DNA from: Alphaproteobacteria bacterium
GTDB taxonomy: Bacteria; Pseudomonadota; Alphaproteobacteria; Reyranellales; Reyranellaceae
Length of the DNA stretch: 64,000 nt
NCBI GenBank assembly: GCA_017308235.1
Contig: JAFKFL010000008.1
Span: forward strand, 124,001 to 188,000
Direction of reading: 5' to 3'
In this document: in pieces, positions 27,266 through 35,885 of the stretch
How the letters are laid out: each line of letters starts with the position of its first letter
Position numbering within the stretch: the first letter of the stretch is position 1
Made by a program: the position numbers and the translations under genes
The notes under the pieces: model-generated
What the model was told of the DNA's origin: nothing
The model's input: the letters and a program-made list of their open reading frames with translations, nothing else
The model's database searches: none

Positions 27266-28630
27266 ATGTTCCGGCGCAAGATCATGGCGGTTCTGGCGGT
27301 GGTGGTTGCAGGCCTGATGGCGGGTGCTGTCGATGCGCAGCCGCTGCCCAGCAGCCGAGGCGATCTCGAGTTCTCCTTCGCGCCGCTCGTGAAGCGCGTC
27401 TCGCCCGCGGTGGTGAATATCTACACCGCCACGACGACGCGTGTGCAGCGCCGCTTGCCGTTTCCGTTTCCCGGCATGCCCCAGGACAACTCGCGGGTAC
27501 AGAATTCGCTGGGGTCCGGCGTGCTGGTCAAACCCGACGGCCTGATCGTCACCAACGCCCATGTCGTGCGTGGCGCCGACCAGATTCGCGTCGTGCTCGC
27601 CGATCGGCGCGAGTTCGAAGCCAAGCTGGTGACCCAGGACGACCGCTACGATCTCGCCCTGCTGCGCATCAACAGCGAGGGGGAGAAATTCCCGTTCCTC
27701 GAACTGCGAGATTCCGATTCGATCGAAGTCGGCGACATCGTGCTGGCGATCGGCAATCCGTTCGGCCTGACCCAGACCGTGACCGGTGGCATCATCTCCG
27801 CTCTGGCCCGCTCGACGGGCGGGGTCAACGATTCGAGCTTCTTCATCCAGACCGACGCCGCCATCAATCCCGGCAACTCCGGCGGCGCGCTGGTGAGCCT
27901 CGATGGCCGGCTGATCGGCATCAACACAGCGATCTATTCGCAGACCGGCGGCTCGGTCGGCATCGGCTTTGCCACGCCTTCCAATATCGTGGCGAGGGTG
28001 ATCGCGACGGGAGAGAAGGGCGGCCGGATCGTGCGGCCATGGCTTGGTATTTCCATGCAGCGCGTAACGCCGGATCTTGCGACCAGCCTCAACCTGCCGC
28101 GGCCGACTGGGCTGATCGTCAAGGATGTCTTCGCCAATGGGCCGGGCGATCGTGCGGGCCTCAAGCGCAACGACGTGATCATCGGCCTGCGCGACCAGAT
28201 GATCGATGACGAGGCGAGTCTCCGGTTCCGCCTGGCCACCTTGAGCGTCGGCGACACCGTGCCATTGCGCGTCCTTCGTGGCGGCAAGGAGCTGACGCTG
28301 CAGGTGCCTCTGATGGCGCCACCGGAGGATCCGCCGCGCGATCGCTCCGCGCTCGACGGGCGCCAGCCGCTTAGCGGGGCGACGGTGGTCAATCTCTCGC
28401 CGGCTGTCGCCGAGGAGATGGGGCTGATCGAATGGCGACCGGGCGTGGCCGTGATCGAGGTCCAGCCCGGCTCCTACGCGTCCCGCTTCATCAAGCCTGG
28501 CGACATGGTGATAGCCTTGAATGGCAAGGATGTGCACAGCGTCGCCGAGCTCAAGAGCCGGATCGCGGGCGGGGTCTCTAGCCTCAGCATCGGCCGCGAA
28601 GGCATGGTTTCGACGATCCAGTTCCGCTAG
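27266..28630 (+). CDS. Do-like periplasmic serine protease (DegQ/HtrA family)
   Basis: A 454-residue trypsin-like protease and chaperone for misfolded envelope proteins. The start at 27266 (MFRRKIMAVLAVVVAGL) has AAGGTGAGG just upstream and gives a Sec signal peptide with cleavage near AVDA. The catalytic triad is visible: His in VTNAHVVRG (about residue 98), Asp in RYDLALLRI (about 128) and Ser in PGNSGGALV (about 204). Two C-terminal PDZ-like domains follow (LIVKDVFANGPGDRAGL and VAVIEVQPGSYASRFI). The second is divergent, as in many alphaproteobacterial Do-like proteins. It begins 38 bases after the reductase gene. Confidence 0.93.
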   Translation: MFRRKIMAVLAVVVAGLMAGAVDAQPLPSSRGDLEFSFAPLVKRVSPAVVNIYTATTTRVQRRLPFPFPGMPQDNSRVQNSLGSGVLVKPDGLIVTNAHVVRGADQIRVVLADRREFEAKLVTQDDRYDLALLRINSEGEKFPFLELRDSDSIEVGDIVLAIGNPFGLTQTVTGGIISALARSTGGVNDSSFFIQTDAAINPGNSGGALVSLDGRLIGINTAIYSQTGGSVGIGFATPSNIVARVIATGEKGGRIVRPWLGISMQRVTPDLATSLNLPRPTGLIVKDVFANGPGDRAGLKRNDVIIGLRDQMIDDEASLRFRLATLSVGDTVPLRVLRGGKELTLQVPLMAPPEDPPRDRSALDGRQPLSGATVVNLSPAVAEEMGLIEWRPGVAVIEVQPGSYASRFIKPGDMVIALNGKDVHSVAELKSRIAGGVSSLSIGREGMVSTIQFR

Positions 28631-28659
28631 TGCGCCAGTTCCACTAACGCGGAGGGATT

Positions 28660-29376
28660 TCAGCCGGCGAGTGCCTGATCGCCGGCAACCCATTCGCCGT
28701 TCAGCGTGCAAGAGGGCAGGGCGAGCTGGATCAGCGCCTCGGCATGGGCCTCCGGCAGGGGCACCGTTTCCGGATCCTCTCCGGGAAAGGCTTCCTTGCG
28801 CATCTTGGTGCGCGTCGGGCCGGGATTGTAGAGATTGACCTTCACCGACGTGTGGGCGCACTCGGCGGCATAGACGCCGACCATCATGTCGAGCGCGGCC
28901 TTGCTCGCGGCATAGGCGCTCCAGTAGGGCACGATGCTGCGGGAGATGCCCGATGTCACGAAGATCGCGCGGCCTGAATCGGAACGGCGCAGCAACGGAT
29001 CGAGGGAGCGGATCAGCCGCCAGTTGGCGGTGACGTTGACCGCCATCACGCGTTCGAAGACGTCGGGCTCGATATGGCCGATCGGCGAGAGCTGGCCCAG
29101 CAAGGCAGCGTTGCCCAGCAGGATGTCGAGCTTGCCAAAACGCTCATAGAGCGCGGCACCCAGCCGATCGATGCCGGGGCCGTCGGTGATGTCGAGCGGC
29201 ACCAGCGTGGCACTGCCGCCGACCGCCTTGATCTGGTCGTCGACCGCCTCCAGCCCGCCCACGGTGCGGGCGACGAGCACGCAGTGCGCCCCTTCCTTCG
29301 CATAGGCCAAGGCCGCGGCCGCGCCCAGGCCACGCGACGCGCCCGTCACCAGCGCGATCCGGCCCTGCAGTCTCAT
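28660..29376 (-). CDS. Short-chain dehydrogenase/reductase
   Basis: A 238-residue NAD(P)-dependent oxidoreductase. The cofactor motif TGASRGLGAAAALAYA is at the N-terminus, LLGNAALLGQL stands in for the NNAG strand, and the catalytic Ser-Tyr-Lys region reads VTSGISRSIVPYWSAYAASKAAL with Y-x3-K. An in-frame start 30 bases upstream is possible (adds MRRMRAVRKT); the chosen ATG has GGAAG close to it. The substrate is unknown. It is the last gene of a long leftward set and lies 76 bases downstream of purF. Confidence 0.9.
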   Translation of the reverse strand: MRLQGRIALVTGASRGLGAAAALAYAKEGAHCVLVARTVGGLEAVDDQIKAVGGSATLVPLDITDGPGIDRLGAALYERFGKLDILLGNAALLGQLSPIGHIEPDVFERVMAVNVTANWRLIRSLDPLLRRSDSGRAIFVTSGISRSIVPYWSAYAASKAALDMMVGVYAAECAHTSVKVNLYNPGPTRTKMRKEAFPGEDPETVPLPEAHAEALIQLALPSCTLNGEWVAGDQALAG

Positions 29377-29452
29377 CGTCTTCCGGACCGCGCGCATCCT
29401 GCGCACTCATGATTCCGAGCGAGCTGGAAGCTCGCGGTCCACAAGACCATGA

Positions 29453-30946
29453 TCAGGCCGGCTCGGCGAGGAAGGAAAGTTGGCGATCCTCGACCTCGGC
29501 AAGATCGTCGAGCGGGATCGGATAGTCGCCGGTGAAGCAGGCGTCGCAGAACGACGGGTTGGCCTTGTCGCGGCCGCCCGGCATGCCCATCGCGCGGTAG
29601 AGGCCGTCGATCGAGATGAAGGCGAGCGAATCGACGCCAATGAACTTCGCCATGCCGGCGACATCGTAGCGTGCCGCGAGCAGCTTCTCGCGCTGCGGCG
29701 TGTCGATGCCATAGAAGCAGGGATCGGTGGTGGGCGGCGCCGCAATGCGCATATGCACCTCGCGCGCGCCGGCATTGCGCACCATTTCGACGATCTTCAT
29801 CGAGGTGGTGCCGCGCACGATCGAATCGTCGACCAGCACAATGCGCTTGCCTTCGATATAGGCGCGGTTGGCGTTGTGCTTCAGGCGCACGCCGAGATGG
29901 CGAATGTTGTCGGCCGGCTCGATGAAGGTGCGGCCGACATAGTGGTTGCGGATGATGCCGAGTTCGAACGGGATGCCGGACTGATGGGCATAGCCGATCG
30001 CCGCCGGCACGCCCGAGTCGGGCACCGGGACGATCACGTCGGCCGGTATCGGGCTTTCGCGGGCGAGCTCCATGCCGATGCGCTTGCGCGCTCCGTAGAC
30101 GCCCACACCCTCGATCTTGCTGTCGGGGCGGGCGAAATAGATGTGCTCGAACACGCAGAAGCGGCGCTGCTGCTTGGCGAACGGCTTGATCGAACGCAGG
30201 CCTTGGCCGTCCACGATCACGACCTCGCCGGGCTCGACGTCACGCACGAAGCGGGCGCCCAGGATGTCGAGCGCGCAGCTCTCGGAGGTAAGGATCCAGG
30301 CGTCCTCGAGGCGGCCGATGCAAAGCGGACGGACGCCGTACGGATCGCGCACGCCGTAGAGCGCCTCGCCGGTCAGCATCAGGAGCGAGTAGGCGCCCTT
30401 CACCTTGCCCAGGGCATCGATGATGCGGTCGACCACCGTCGAGTAGGTCGAGCGGGCGATCAGGTGGTTGATCACCTCGGTATCGGTGGTGGACTGGAAC
30501 AGGCAGCCCATCCGCACCAGTTCCTTGCGCAGGATGTAGGCGTTGGTGAGGTTGCCGTTGTGCGCCAGCGCCAGGCCGCCGAAGTCGAAATCGGCGAAAA
30601 TCGGCTGAATGTTGCGGTCCGACGAGCCGCCGGTCGTGGCGTAGCGGTTGTGGCCGATCGCCGAGTAGCCGTTGAGCTTGGCGATGATCGATTGATCGCC
30701 AAAAATGTCGCCCACCAGGCCCGCAGCGCGGTGATTGTGGAAATGACGGCCGTCGAAGGTGACGATGCCGGAGGCTTCCTGGCCGCGATGCTGGAGCGCA
30801 TGCAGACCGAGCGCGGTGTGCGCGGCGGCGTCCGCTGTCCCGAAGATGCCGAACAGCGCACATTCCTCGTGGAACTTGTCGAGGTCGTGGTGCGGGCGGG
30901 CGGAAATCACGGCGGGGTTATATCTGGGAGCCGGCCGCCGCGTCAT
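29453..30946 (-). CDS. purF: Amidophosphoribosyltransferase
   Basis: First committed step of purine synthesis: PRPP plus glutamine to phosphoribosylamine. The protein (497 residues) is a class II Ntn glutaminase. The catalytic Cys is C29 in HEECALFGIFG, exposed after removal of a propeptide, and the glutaminase contacts HNGNLTNAYILR and RYATTGGSSDRNIQP follow. The phosphoribosyltransferase signature VLVDDSIVRGTTS is in the C-terminal half. The ATG at 30946 is used; a TTG one codon earlier is unlikely. It starts 10 bases after cvpA, the classic cvpA-purF arrangement. Confidence 0.97.
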   Translation of the reverse strand: MTRRPAPRYNPAVISARPHHDLDKFHEECALFGIFGTADAAAHTALGLHALQHRGQEASGIVTFDGRHFHNHRAAGLVGDIFGDQSIIAKLNGYSAIGHNRYATTGGSSDRNIQPIFADFDFGGLALAHNGNLTNAYILRKELVRMGCLFQSTTDTEVINHLIARSTYSTVVDRIIDALGKVKGAYSLLMLTGEALYGVRDPYGVRPLCIGRLEDAWILTSESCALDILGARFVRDVEPGEVVIVDGQGLRSIKPFAKQQRRFCVFEHIYFARPDSKIEGVGVYGARKRIGMELARESPIPADVIVPVPDSGVPAAIGYAHQSGIPFELGIIRNHYVGRTFIEPADNIRHLGVRLKHNANRAYIEGKRIVLVDDSIVRGTTSMKIVEMVRNAGAREVHMRIAAPPTTDPCFYGIDTPQREKLLAARYDVAGMAKFIGVDSLAFISIDGLYRAMGMPGGRDKANPSFCDACFTGDYPIPLDDLAEVEDRQLSFLAEPA

Positions 30947-30956
30947 CAAGGATAAC

Positions 30957-31565
30957 CTACTGCGACTGTTTGTTTTCCGTCGGCGCGGGGCTGGCGGGCG
31001 GTGGGACCTGCGGTGTCAACTGGGGCACCAGGCTGGGATTCGGCATCGAATCGGCCGGTTTCTGCTGCAGGCGGGTGCGGAAGCCCGGCGGCAGGTAGGG
31101 CTCCACGAAATTCGCCATATCCTTGATCATCGGGAAGGTGGCCCCTCCCTCGACCGGCGGCGGCAGCGCCTTGGGGCCGAGATAGGTATAGAACAGGAAG
31201 GCCGTCCCCATCGCCACCCAGGCGCAGAACGCACCAAATGCGGCGCCCAGAAGGCGGTCGGGCTTAGCCAACGGGCCCGACCGGATCGAGCGCGAGAAGG
31301 CATTGGTGAGCATGACCAGCACGATCAGGGCGCCCACGAAAACCGCGAGCATCGAGACGAAATAGGCGAGCTCCGGATTGCCGACGAGCTCCTGCACCTT
31401 CGGCTGGATCAGATTGGAGAAATGGACGGCGATCCAGCCGGAGGCGACCCAGGAGGCGATGAACAGGACCGCATGCGCAAAGCCCGAAGACATGCCGATG
31501 GCTGCGCCAAAAACCGCAACGGCAATGACGGCAACGTCGAATACCGTGATGCCAAGTTGTTCCAT
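30957..31565 (-). CDS. cvpA: CvpA family membrane protein
   Basis: A 202-residue inner-membrane protein of the colicin V production family. Four hydrophobic helices cover roughly residues 8-30, 32-50, 67-88 and 110-130. The family N-terminus VFDVAVIAVAVFGAAIGMSSGF is clear. The C-terminal 60 residues are Pro/Gln-rich and probably extend into the periplasm or cytoplasm without structure. CvpA proteins are linked to envelope homeostasis and stress tolerance. It sits directly upstream of purF and 31 bases after radA. Confidence 0.93.
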   Translation of the reverse strand: MEQLGITVFDVAVIAVAVFGAAIGMSSGFAHAVLFIASWVASGWIAVHFSNLIQPKVQELVGNPELAYFVSMLAVFVGALIVLVMLTNAFSRSIRSGPLAKPDRLLGAAFGAFCAWVAMGTAFLFYTYLGPKALPPPVEGGATFPMIKDMANFVEPYLPPGFRTRLQQKPADSMPNPSLVPQLTPQVPPPASPAPTENKQSQ

Positions 31566-31596
31566 CGCCCCTCTATCCCCTTACTCTTTCCGTGAC

Positions 31597-33036
31597 CTAG
31601 TCGCGCCTGCGTTCCGGGGCATCGTCACGCCGCGGTCGCTTGAGGGGCCGATCAGCCGGCTGGAAACGCTGCACAAGGTCCGCCAGATGCCCGATTTCGT
31701 CAACAGCGATGCCCTCCGATCGTGGTGATGGAATGGCAGCGCCCGTACGGCTTTGCGGCACGAGGGCGGTGCGAAACCCGAGCTTCGCTGCCTCGCGCAG
31801 CCGCGCCTCGCGCTGACCCACCGGCCGCACCTCTCCGCCGAGGCCGATCTCGCCGAATACGACCATGTCAGGCGGCACAGATTCGTTTGCCAGGGAGGAG
31901 ACAACCGCCGCGGCGACGGCAAGATCGGCAGCGGGCTCACCGATCCTGAGGCCGCCGGCGACGTTCAGATAAACGTCGTTGGCGCCGATGCTGACCCCGC
32001 AGCGCGCTTCCAGCACAGCCAGCACCATCGCCAGCCGGTTGGAATCCCAGCCGACAACCGCATGACGCGGCGTGGCGAAGGAGGAGGGGGCGACCAGCGC
32101 CTGGATTTCCACCAGAACGGGCCGTGTGCCTTCGATGCCGGCGAAGACGCAGGCACCGGAAACCTGCCCGCGTCGTTCGGCCAGGAACAGTGCCGAGGGG
32201 TTGGCGACGTCGGCCAGCCCACGGTCGGACATCTCGAATACGCCGATCTCGTCGGTCGGGCCGAAGCGGTTTTTCACCGTGCGCAGGATGCGAAACTGAT
32301 GGCCGCGCTCGCCTTCGAAATAGAGCACCGTATCGACCATGTGCTCGAGCACGCGGGGGCCGGCGATGGCGCCGTCCTTGGTGACGTGGCCCACCAGGAG
32401 CACGGCGATGCCGCGCCGCTTGGCGAGCTCGACCAGCGCCTGCGCCGAGGCACGCACCTGGGTCACAGTCCCCGGCGTGCTCTCGACCGTGTCGAGCCAC
32501 ATGGTCTGAATCGAATCGATCACCGCGACCTTGGGCGCGTCGGGCCGTTCGAGCGTGGCCACGATGTCGCGAACGGACGTGGCGGTGGTGAGCTGGACCG
32601 GTGCGCCGTGCAGCCCCAGCCGATCGGCCCGCAGCCGCACCTGGTCGAGCGCCTCCTCGCCCGAAATATAGGCGCAGGCGGTGTTTTGCCGGGCGAGGGC
32701 AGCGGCGACCTGAAGGAGCAGCGTCGATTTGCCGATCCCGGGATCGCCGCCGATCAGCAGCGCCGAGCCAACGACCAGCCCGCCGCCGCATACGCGATCG
32801 AACTCGGCGATGCCGCTCTTGTAGCGTGGCGGCTGTGGCGTCTTGCCAGTGAGGCCCGCGAAATCGAGCAAGCGACCCTTGCCGCCGCGCGCCAGACCGC
32901 CGCCGGCCGGACCGGGTGCCGCGGCTGCTTCCTCGGCGATGGTGTTCCATTCACCGCAGCTCTCGCAGCGGCCGCTCCATTTGCTGGTGACGGCGCCGCA
33001 GGATTGGCAGACGAAGCGCTTTAGCGGGCGGGCCAT
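31597..33036 (-). CDS. radA: DNA repair protein RadA
   Basis: RecA-like ATPase that drives branch migration in recombination. The protein (479 residues) has the N-terminal zinc finger (FVCQSCGAVTSKWSGRCESC), the Walker A GGDPGIGKSTL near residue 95, the RadA-specific VKNRFGPTDEIG motif, and a C-terminal Lon-protease-like domain ending DLVQRFQ plus a basic Arg-rich tail. The start MARPLKRF at 33036 is the family start; an upstream start inside the repeat element is rejected. It is separated from mlaF by the interrupted palindromic repeat. Confidence 0.96.
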   Translation of the reverse strand: MARPLKRFVCQSCGAVTSKWSGRCESCGEWNTIAEEAAAAPGPAGGGLARGGKGRLLDFAGLTGKTPQPPRYKSGIAEFDRVCGGGLVVGSALLIGGDPGIGKSTLLLQVAAALARQNTACAYISGEEALDQVRLRADRLGLHGAPVQLTTATSVRDIVATLERPDAPKVAVIDSIQTMWLDTVESTPGTVTQVRASAQALVELAKRRGIAVLLVGHVTKDGAIAGPRVLEHMVDTVLYFEGERGHQFRILRTVKNRFGPTDEIGVFEMSDRGLADVANPSALFLAERRGQVSGACVFAGIEGTRPVLVEIQALVAPSSFATPRHAVVGWDSNRLAMVLAVLEARCGVSIGANDVYLNVAGGLRIGEPAADLAVAAAVVSSLANESVPPDMVVFGEIGLGGEVRPVGQREARLREAAKLGFRTALVPQSRTGAAIPSPRSEGIAVDEIGHLADLVQRFQPADRPLKRPRRDDAPERRRD

Positions 33037-33039
33037 CGG

Positions 33040-33149
33040 TCGTCCTGAGTCGCACGTGGTACCCTCGCGCTGGAGCGAAGGACCTCGCATTCGCCCCGCA
33101 GCACGCCTTTGGTGTTGGCGACAGATTCTTCGCTTCGCTCAGGATGACA
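33040..33149. repeat. Second, interrupted copy of the palindromic dispersed repeat
   Basis: The right arm (33123-33149) reads, in reverse complement, TGTCATCCTGAGCGAAGCGA plus AGAATCT, nearly identical to the 16295-16369 element. The left arm is split: CGTCCTGAG (33041-33049) and GAGCGAAGGACCT (33073-33085) flank about 23 unrelated bases. It occupies most of the 136-base gap between mlaF and radA. It may weaken transcription from mlaF into radA. Confidence 0.65.
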
Positions 33150-33172
33150 AAACGTGTGAGTAGCCATCGCGC

Positions 33173-33946
33173 TCACAGCTTCCGTACCTGCATCTGGATC
33201 GGCCCGTCGGCGCGACCGTGGATGAACTGGTCGACGTAGGTGTTGCCGCAATGGTCGATCTCGCCGACCGGGCCCTGCCAGATGAGCTTGCCGTCGTAGA
33301 GCATGGCGATGCGATGGCCGATCTTTCGTGCGCTCGCCATGTCATGCGTGATCGAAACCGCCGTGGCGCCGAGCTCGCTGACGCATTTCACGATCAGTTC
33401 ATTGATCACGTCGGCCATGATCGGATCGAGGCCGGTCGTGGGCTCGTCGAAGAAGATGATCTCCGGCTCGCGGGCGATGGCACGGGCCAACGCCACGCGC
33501 TTCTGCATGCCGCCGGACAGCTCTGACGGGAAAAGCTCGCCGATCTCCGGTCCCAGGCCGACCGCGCCCAGCTTGGCGATGGCCACCTCGCGCGCCTTGT
33601 CGGGCGCCATTCCGTCGCTCTGGATCGGGCCGAACGCGACATTCTCCCAGACACGCAACGAATCGAACAACGCGCCGCCCTGGAACAGCATGCCGAACTT
33701 GCGCGTTACCGCCTCGTGGCCGCGTCCGTTGAGGCCGACCGTCTCCTCGCCGTCGACCTTGATCGAGCCCGCGTCGGGCCGCATCAGGCCGAGGATGCAT
33801 TTCAACAGCACCGACTTGCCGGTGCCCGATCCGCCGATCACGACCATCGACTCGCCCTCTGCCACGTCGAGATCGATGCCGCGCAGCACCTTCTTGGGCC
33901 CGAAGGCCTTGGTGACGCCGCGCAGCGAGATCTTGGGGGGAGCCAT
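33173..33946 (-). CDS. mlaF: ABC transporter ATP-binding protein of the Mla lipid transport system
   Basis: A 257-residue cytoplasmic ATPase that powers phospholipid transport between the inner and outer membranes. Walker A is GGSGTGKSVLLKCILGL, the signature is LSGGMQKRVALARAIA, and Walker B is EIIFFDEPTTGLDP. The Mla-type features are the N-terminal LRGVTKAFGPKKVLRGIDLDV and the D-loop and H-loop in AVSITHDMASARKI. It follows mlaE by 6 bases. The substrate-binding partner mlaD is not adjacent but is found at 61088-61537. Confidence 0.95.
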   Translation of the reverse strand: MAPPKISLRGVTKAFGPKKVLRGIDLDVAEGESMVVIGGSGTGKSVLLKCILGLMRPDAGSIKVDGEETVGLNGRGHEAVTRKFGMLFQGGALFDSLRVWENVAFGPIQSDGMAPDKAREVAIAKLGAVGLGPEIGELFPSELSGGMQKRVALARAIAREPEIIFFDEPTTGLDPIMADVINELIVKCVSELGATAVSITHDMASARKIGHRIAMLYDGKLIWQGPVGEIDHCGNTYVDQFIHGRADGPIQMQVRKL

Positions 33947-33952
33947 CGTCCT

Positions 33953-34732
33953 TTAGCGCGCGAAGAAGGCTTCGGTGATGAAATAGTCGAAAGTGAGGAT
34001 CAGGACCGAGGCGAAGACCACGGCATTGGTCGTCGCGATGCCCACGCCCTGCGCGCCGCCCTTGGAGGTGTAGCCGTGATAGCATCCCATCAGGGTGACG
34101 AGGAAGCCGAACACCGCGGCCTTGACGAGGCCCGAGAACACATCCTGGAACTGCAGGAAATCGATGGTGTTGCGGAGGTAGGTGATGGCGTTGAAGTCGA
34201 GCTTGTAGACACTGACCAGAAAGCCGCCCAGCACGCCGATGACGTCGGCGACCAGCACCAGGAGCGGCAGCGTGAGGATACCGGCGATGAGGCGCGGCGC
34301 GACAAGGTACTTCAGCGGATCGGTCGACAGCGTGCTCAGCGCATCGATCTGTTCGGTTACCCGCATGGTGCCGATTTCTGCCGCCATCGCCGCGCCGACG
34401 CGGCCGGCCACCATGAGGCTTGCGAGGACCGGTCCCAATTCGCGTGTCAGGGACACGACCACGACGTTGGGGATGGCGCTCTCGGCCGAGAAGCGGGCAA
34501 AGCCGGTGTAGCCTTGCAGCGCCAGCACCATGCCGGTGAAGAGCGCCGTCAGGCCAACCACCGGCAGGGAATAGTAGCCGATCTCCATCATCTGCCGCCC
34601 GATCTGCCGGAAATAGTAGGGCGGTCGGACGGCCTGGCGGATCGCCTCGGCGGAGAAGGTCGTGATCGCGCCAATGCCGGCCAGGAAATCGAGCGTCACG
34701 CGGCCAAGTAGGGTGATCAGAGGGATATTCAT
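33953..34732 (-). CDS. mlaE: Mla phospholipid transport permease
   Basis: A 259-residue inner-membrane permease with about five hydrophobic helices and the MlaE/YrbE signature region ELGPVLASLMVAGRVGAAMAAEIGTM (about residues 95-120), followed by EQIDALSTLSTDPLKYLVAPR. It pairs with mlaF downstream. The start overlaps the end of alr by 4 bases on the same strand (ATGA), so alr, mlaE and mlaF are likely co-translated. Confidence 0.95.
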   Translation of the reverse strand: MNIPLITLLGRVTLDFLAGIGAITTFSAEAIRQAVRPPYYFRQIGRQMMEIGYYSLPVVGLTALFTGMVLALQGYTGFARFSAESAIPNVVVVSLTRELGPVLASLMVAGRVGAAMAAEIGTMRVTEQIDALSTLSTDPLKYLVAPRLIAGILTLPLLVLVADVIGVLGGFLVSVYKLDFNAITYLRNTIDFLQFQDVFSGLVKAAVFGFLVTLMGCYHGYTSKGGAQGVGIATTNAVVFASVLILTFDYFITEAFFAR

Positions 34733-35877
34733 GGGCCGCCCTCCGGTCGGTCGTCGCTATAGAACCTGGCGTAGCGGCGACCCAACGCCGTCATGATCTC
34801 GTAGGCATTGGTGCGCGCGTGGTCGGCGAGGTCGTCGGTCGTCGTATGGTCCCCCAGAACCTCGACGACGGCGCCAGGCTGACAATCCGCCTCGGGCACG
34901 TCGGTCACATCGATCGTCACGAGATCCATGGAGATGCGACCGATCACCGGCACACGATGACCGGCGAGATGGACGTGCGCGCGATTGATGAGATTGCGGA
35001 AAAAGCCGTCGGCATATCCAAGTGCGATCGTGGCCACGCGACTGGGCCGCGCCGATCGCCACGCCGCACCGTATCCAACGGTCTGCAGAGCGTCAATTAC
35101 GCGGGTCTGCAGGATACGGGCATCCAGCCGCACTGTCGTGAGCATGGGGTTGGGTTCGCCCGGCCGCGGATTGATACCATAGAGGGCCGCGCCTGGGCGC
35201 AGCAGATCGAAGTGATAGTCGGGCCCGAGGAAGATGCCCGACGAGTTGGCAAGCGAGGCGGGCGCGCCCGGCATCGCCCGCACGAAGGAGCGGAAACGCG
35301 ACAGCTGCTCGCCGTTAATGGGATTGCCGGGTTCTTCCGAAATGACGAGATGGCTCATCAGCAGCGCGAGCCGCAGTCCGCGCAGACGGCCACGTTCGTT
35401 GACCAGTACTTGCGATTCCTCCGGGCCGAAGCCCAGGCGATGCATGCCGGTGTCGATATGGATCACGGCATCGAGCGCGCGATTGAAGCGCTGGGCGGCG
35501 GCGCGCCATGCGTTGAGCTGGCCGAGATGGTTCAACACAGGTGTGAGCCCGTGCTCCACGAAGTCGGGCTCGGTTCCGGCGAGGAGGCCATTCAGGACAT
35601 AGATCGGCAGGTCGGGCAGCACGGCGCGCAACGCGATGCCCTCGTCGATGTGGGCGACGAAGAAGTGCCGGCATCCGTCACGGGCGAGCCGTGGCCCCAC
35701 GATCGTCGCGCCCGTGCCGTAGGCATCGGCCTTGAGCACGGCGGCGCATTCGACGGGATGGCCAGCGGCACGTCCGGCGTCACGCAGGCCACGCCAGTTG
35801 GCGGAAATCGCCGCGAGGTCGACGGTCAGGATCGCGCCCGCCCGGCGCGTGGCGTCGGAGTCGAAAGGAGCAGACAC
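34729..35877 (-). CDS. alr: Alanine racemase
   Basis: PLP-dependent interconversion of L- and D-alanine, supplying D-Ala for peptidoglycan. The protein (382 residues) has the PLP-Lys motif AAVLKADAYGTGA (about residues 45-57), HIDTGMHRLGF in the TIM barrel, and the C-terminal catalytic-Tyr-side elements VGYGAAWRSARPSRVATI and RISMDLVTIDV. It starts 8 bases after dnaB ends, in the dnaB-alr-mlaE-mlaF-radA order seen in many alphaproteobacteria. Confidence 0.96.
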   Translation of the reverse strand: MSAPFDSDATRRAGAILTVDLAAISANWRGLRDAGRAAGHPVECAAVLKADAYGTGATIVGPRLARDGCRHFFVAHIDEGIALRAVLPDLPIYVLNGLLAGTEPDFVEHGLTPVLNHLGQLNAWRAAAQRFNRALDAVIHIDTGMHRLGFGPEESQVLVNERGRLRGLRLALLMSHLVISEEPGNPINGEQLSRFRSFVRAMPGAPASLANSSGIFLGPDYHFDLLRPGAALYGINPRPGEPNPMLTTVRLDARILQTRVIDALQTVGYGAAWRSARPSRVATIALGYADGFFRNLINRAHVHLAGHRVPVIGRISMDLVTIDVTDVPEADCQPGAVVEVLGDHTTTDDLADHARTNAYEIMTALGRRYARFYSDDRPEGGP

Positions 35878-35885
35878 CGAGAACC

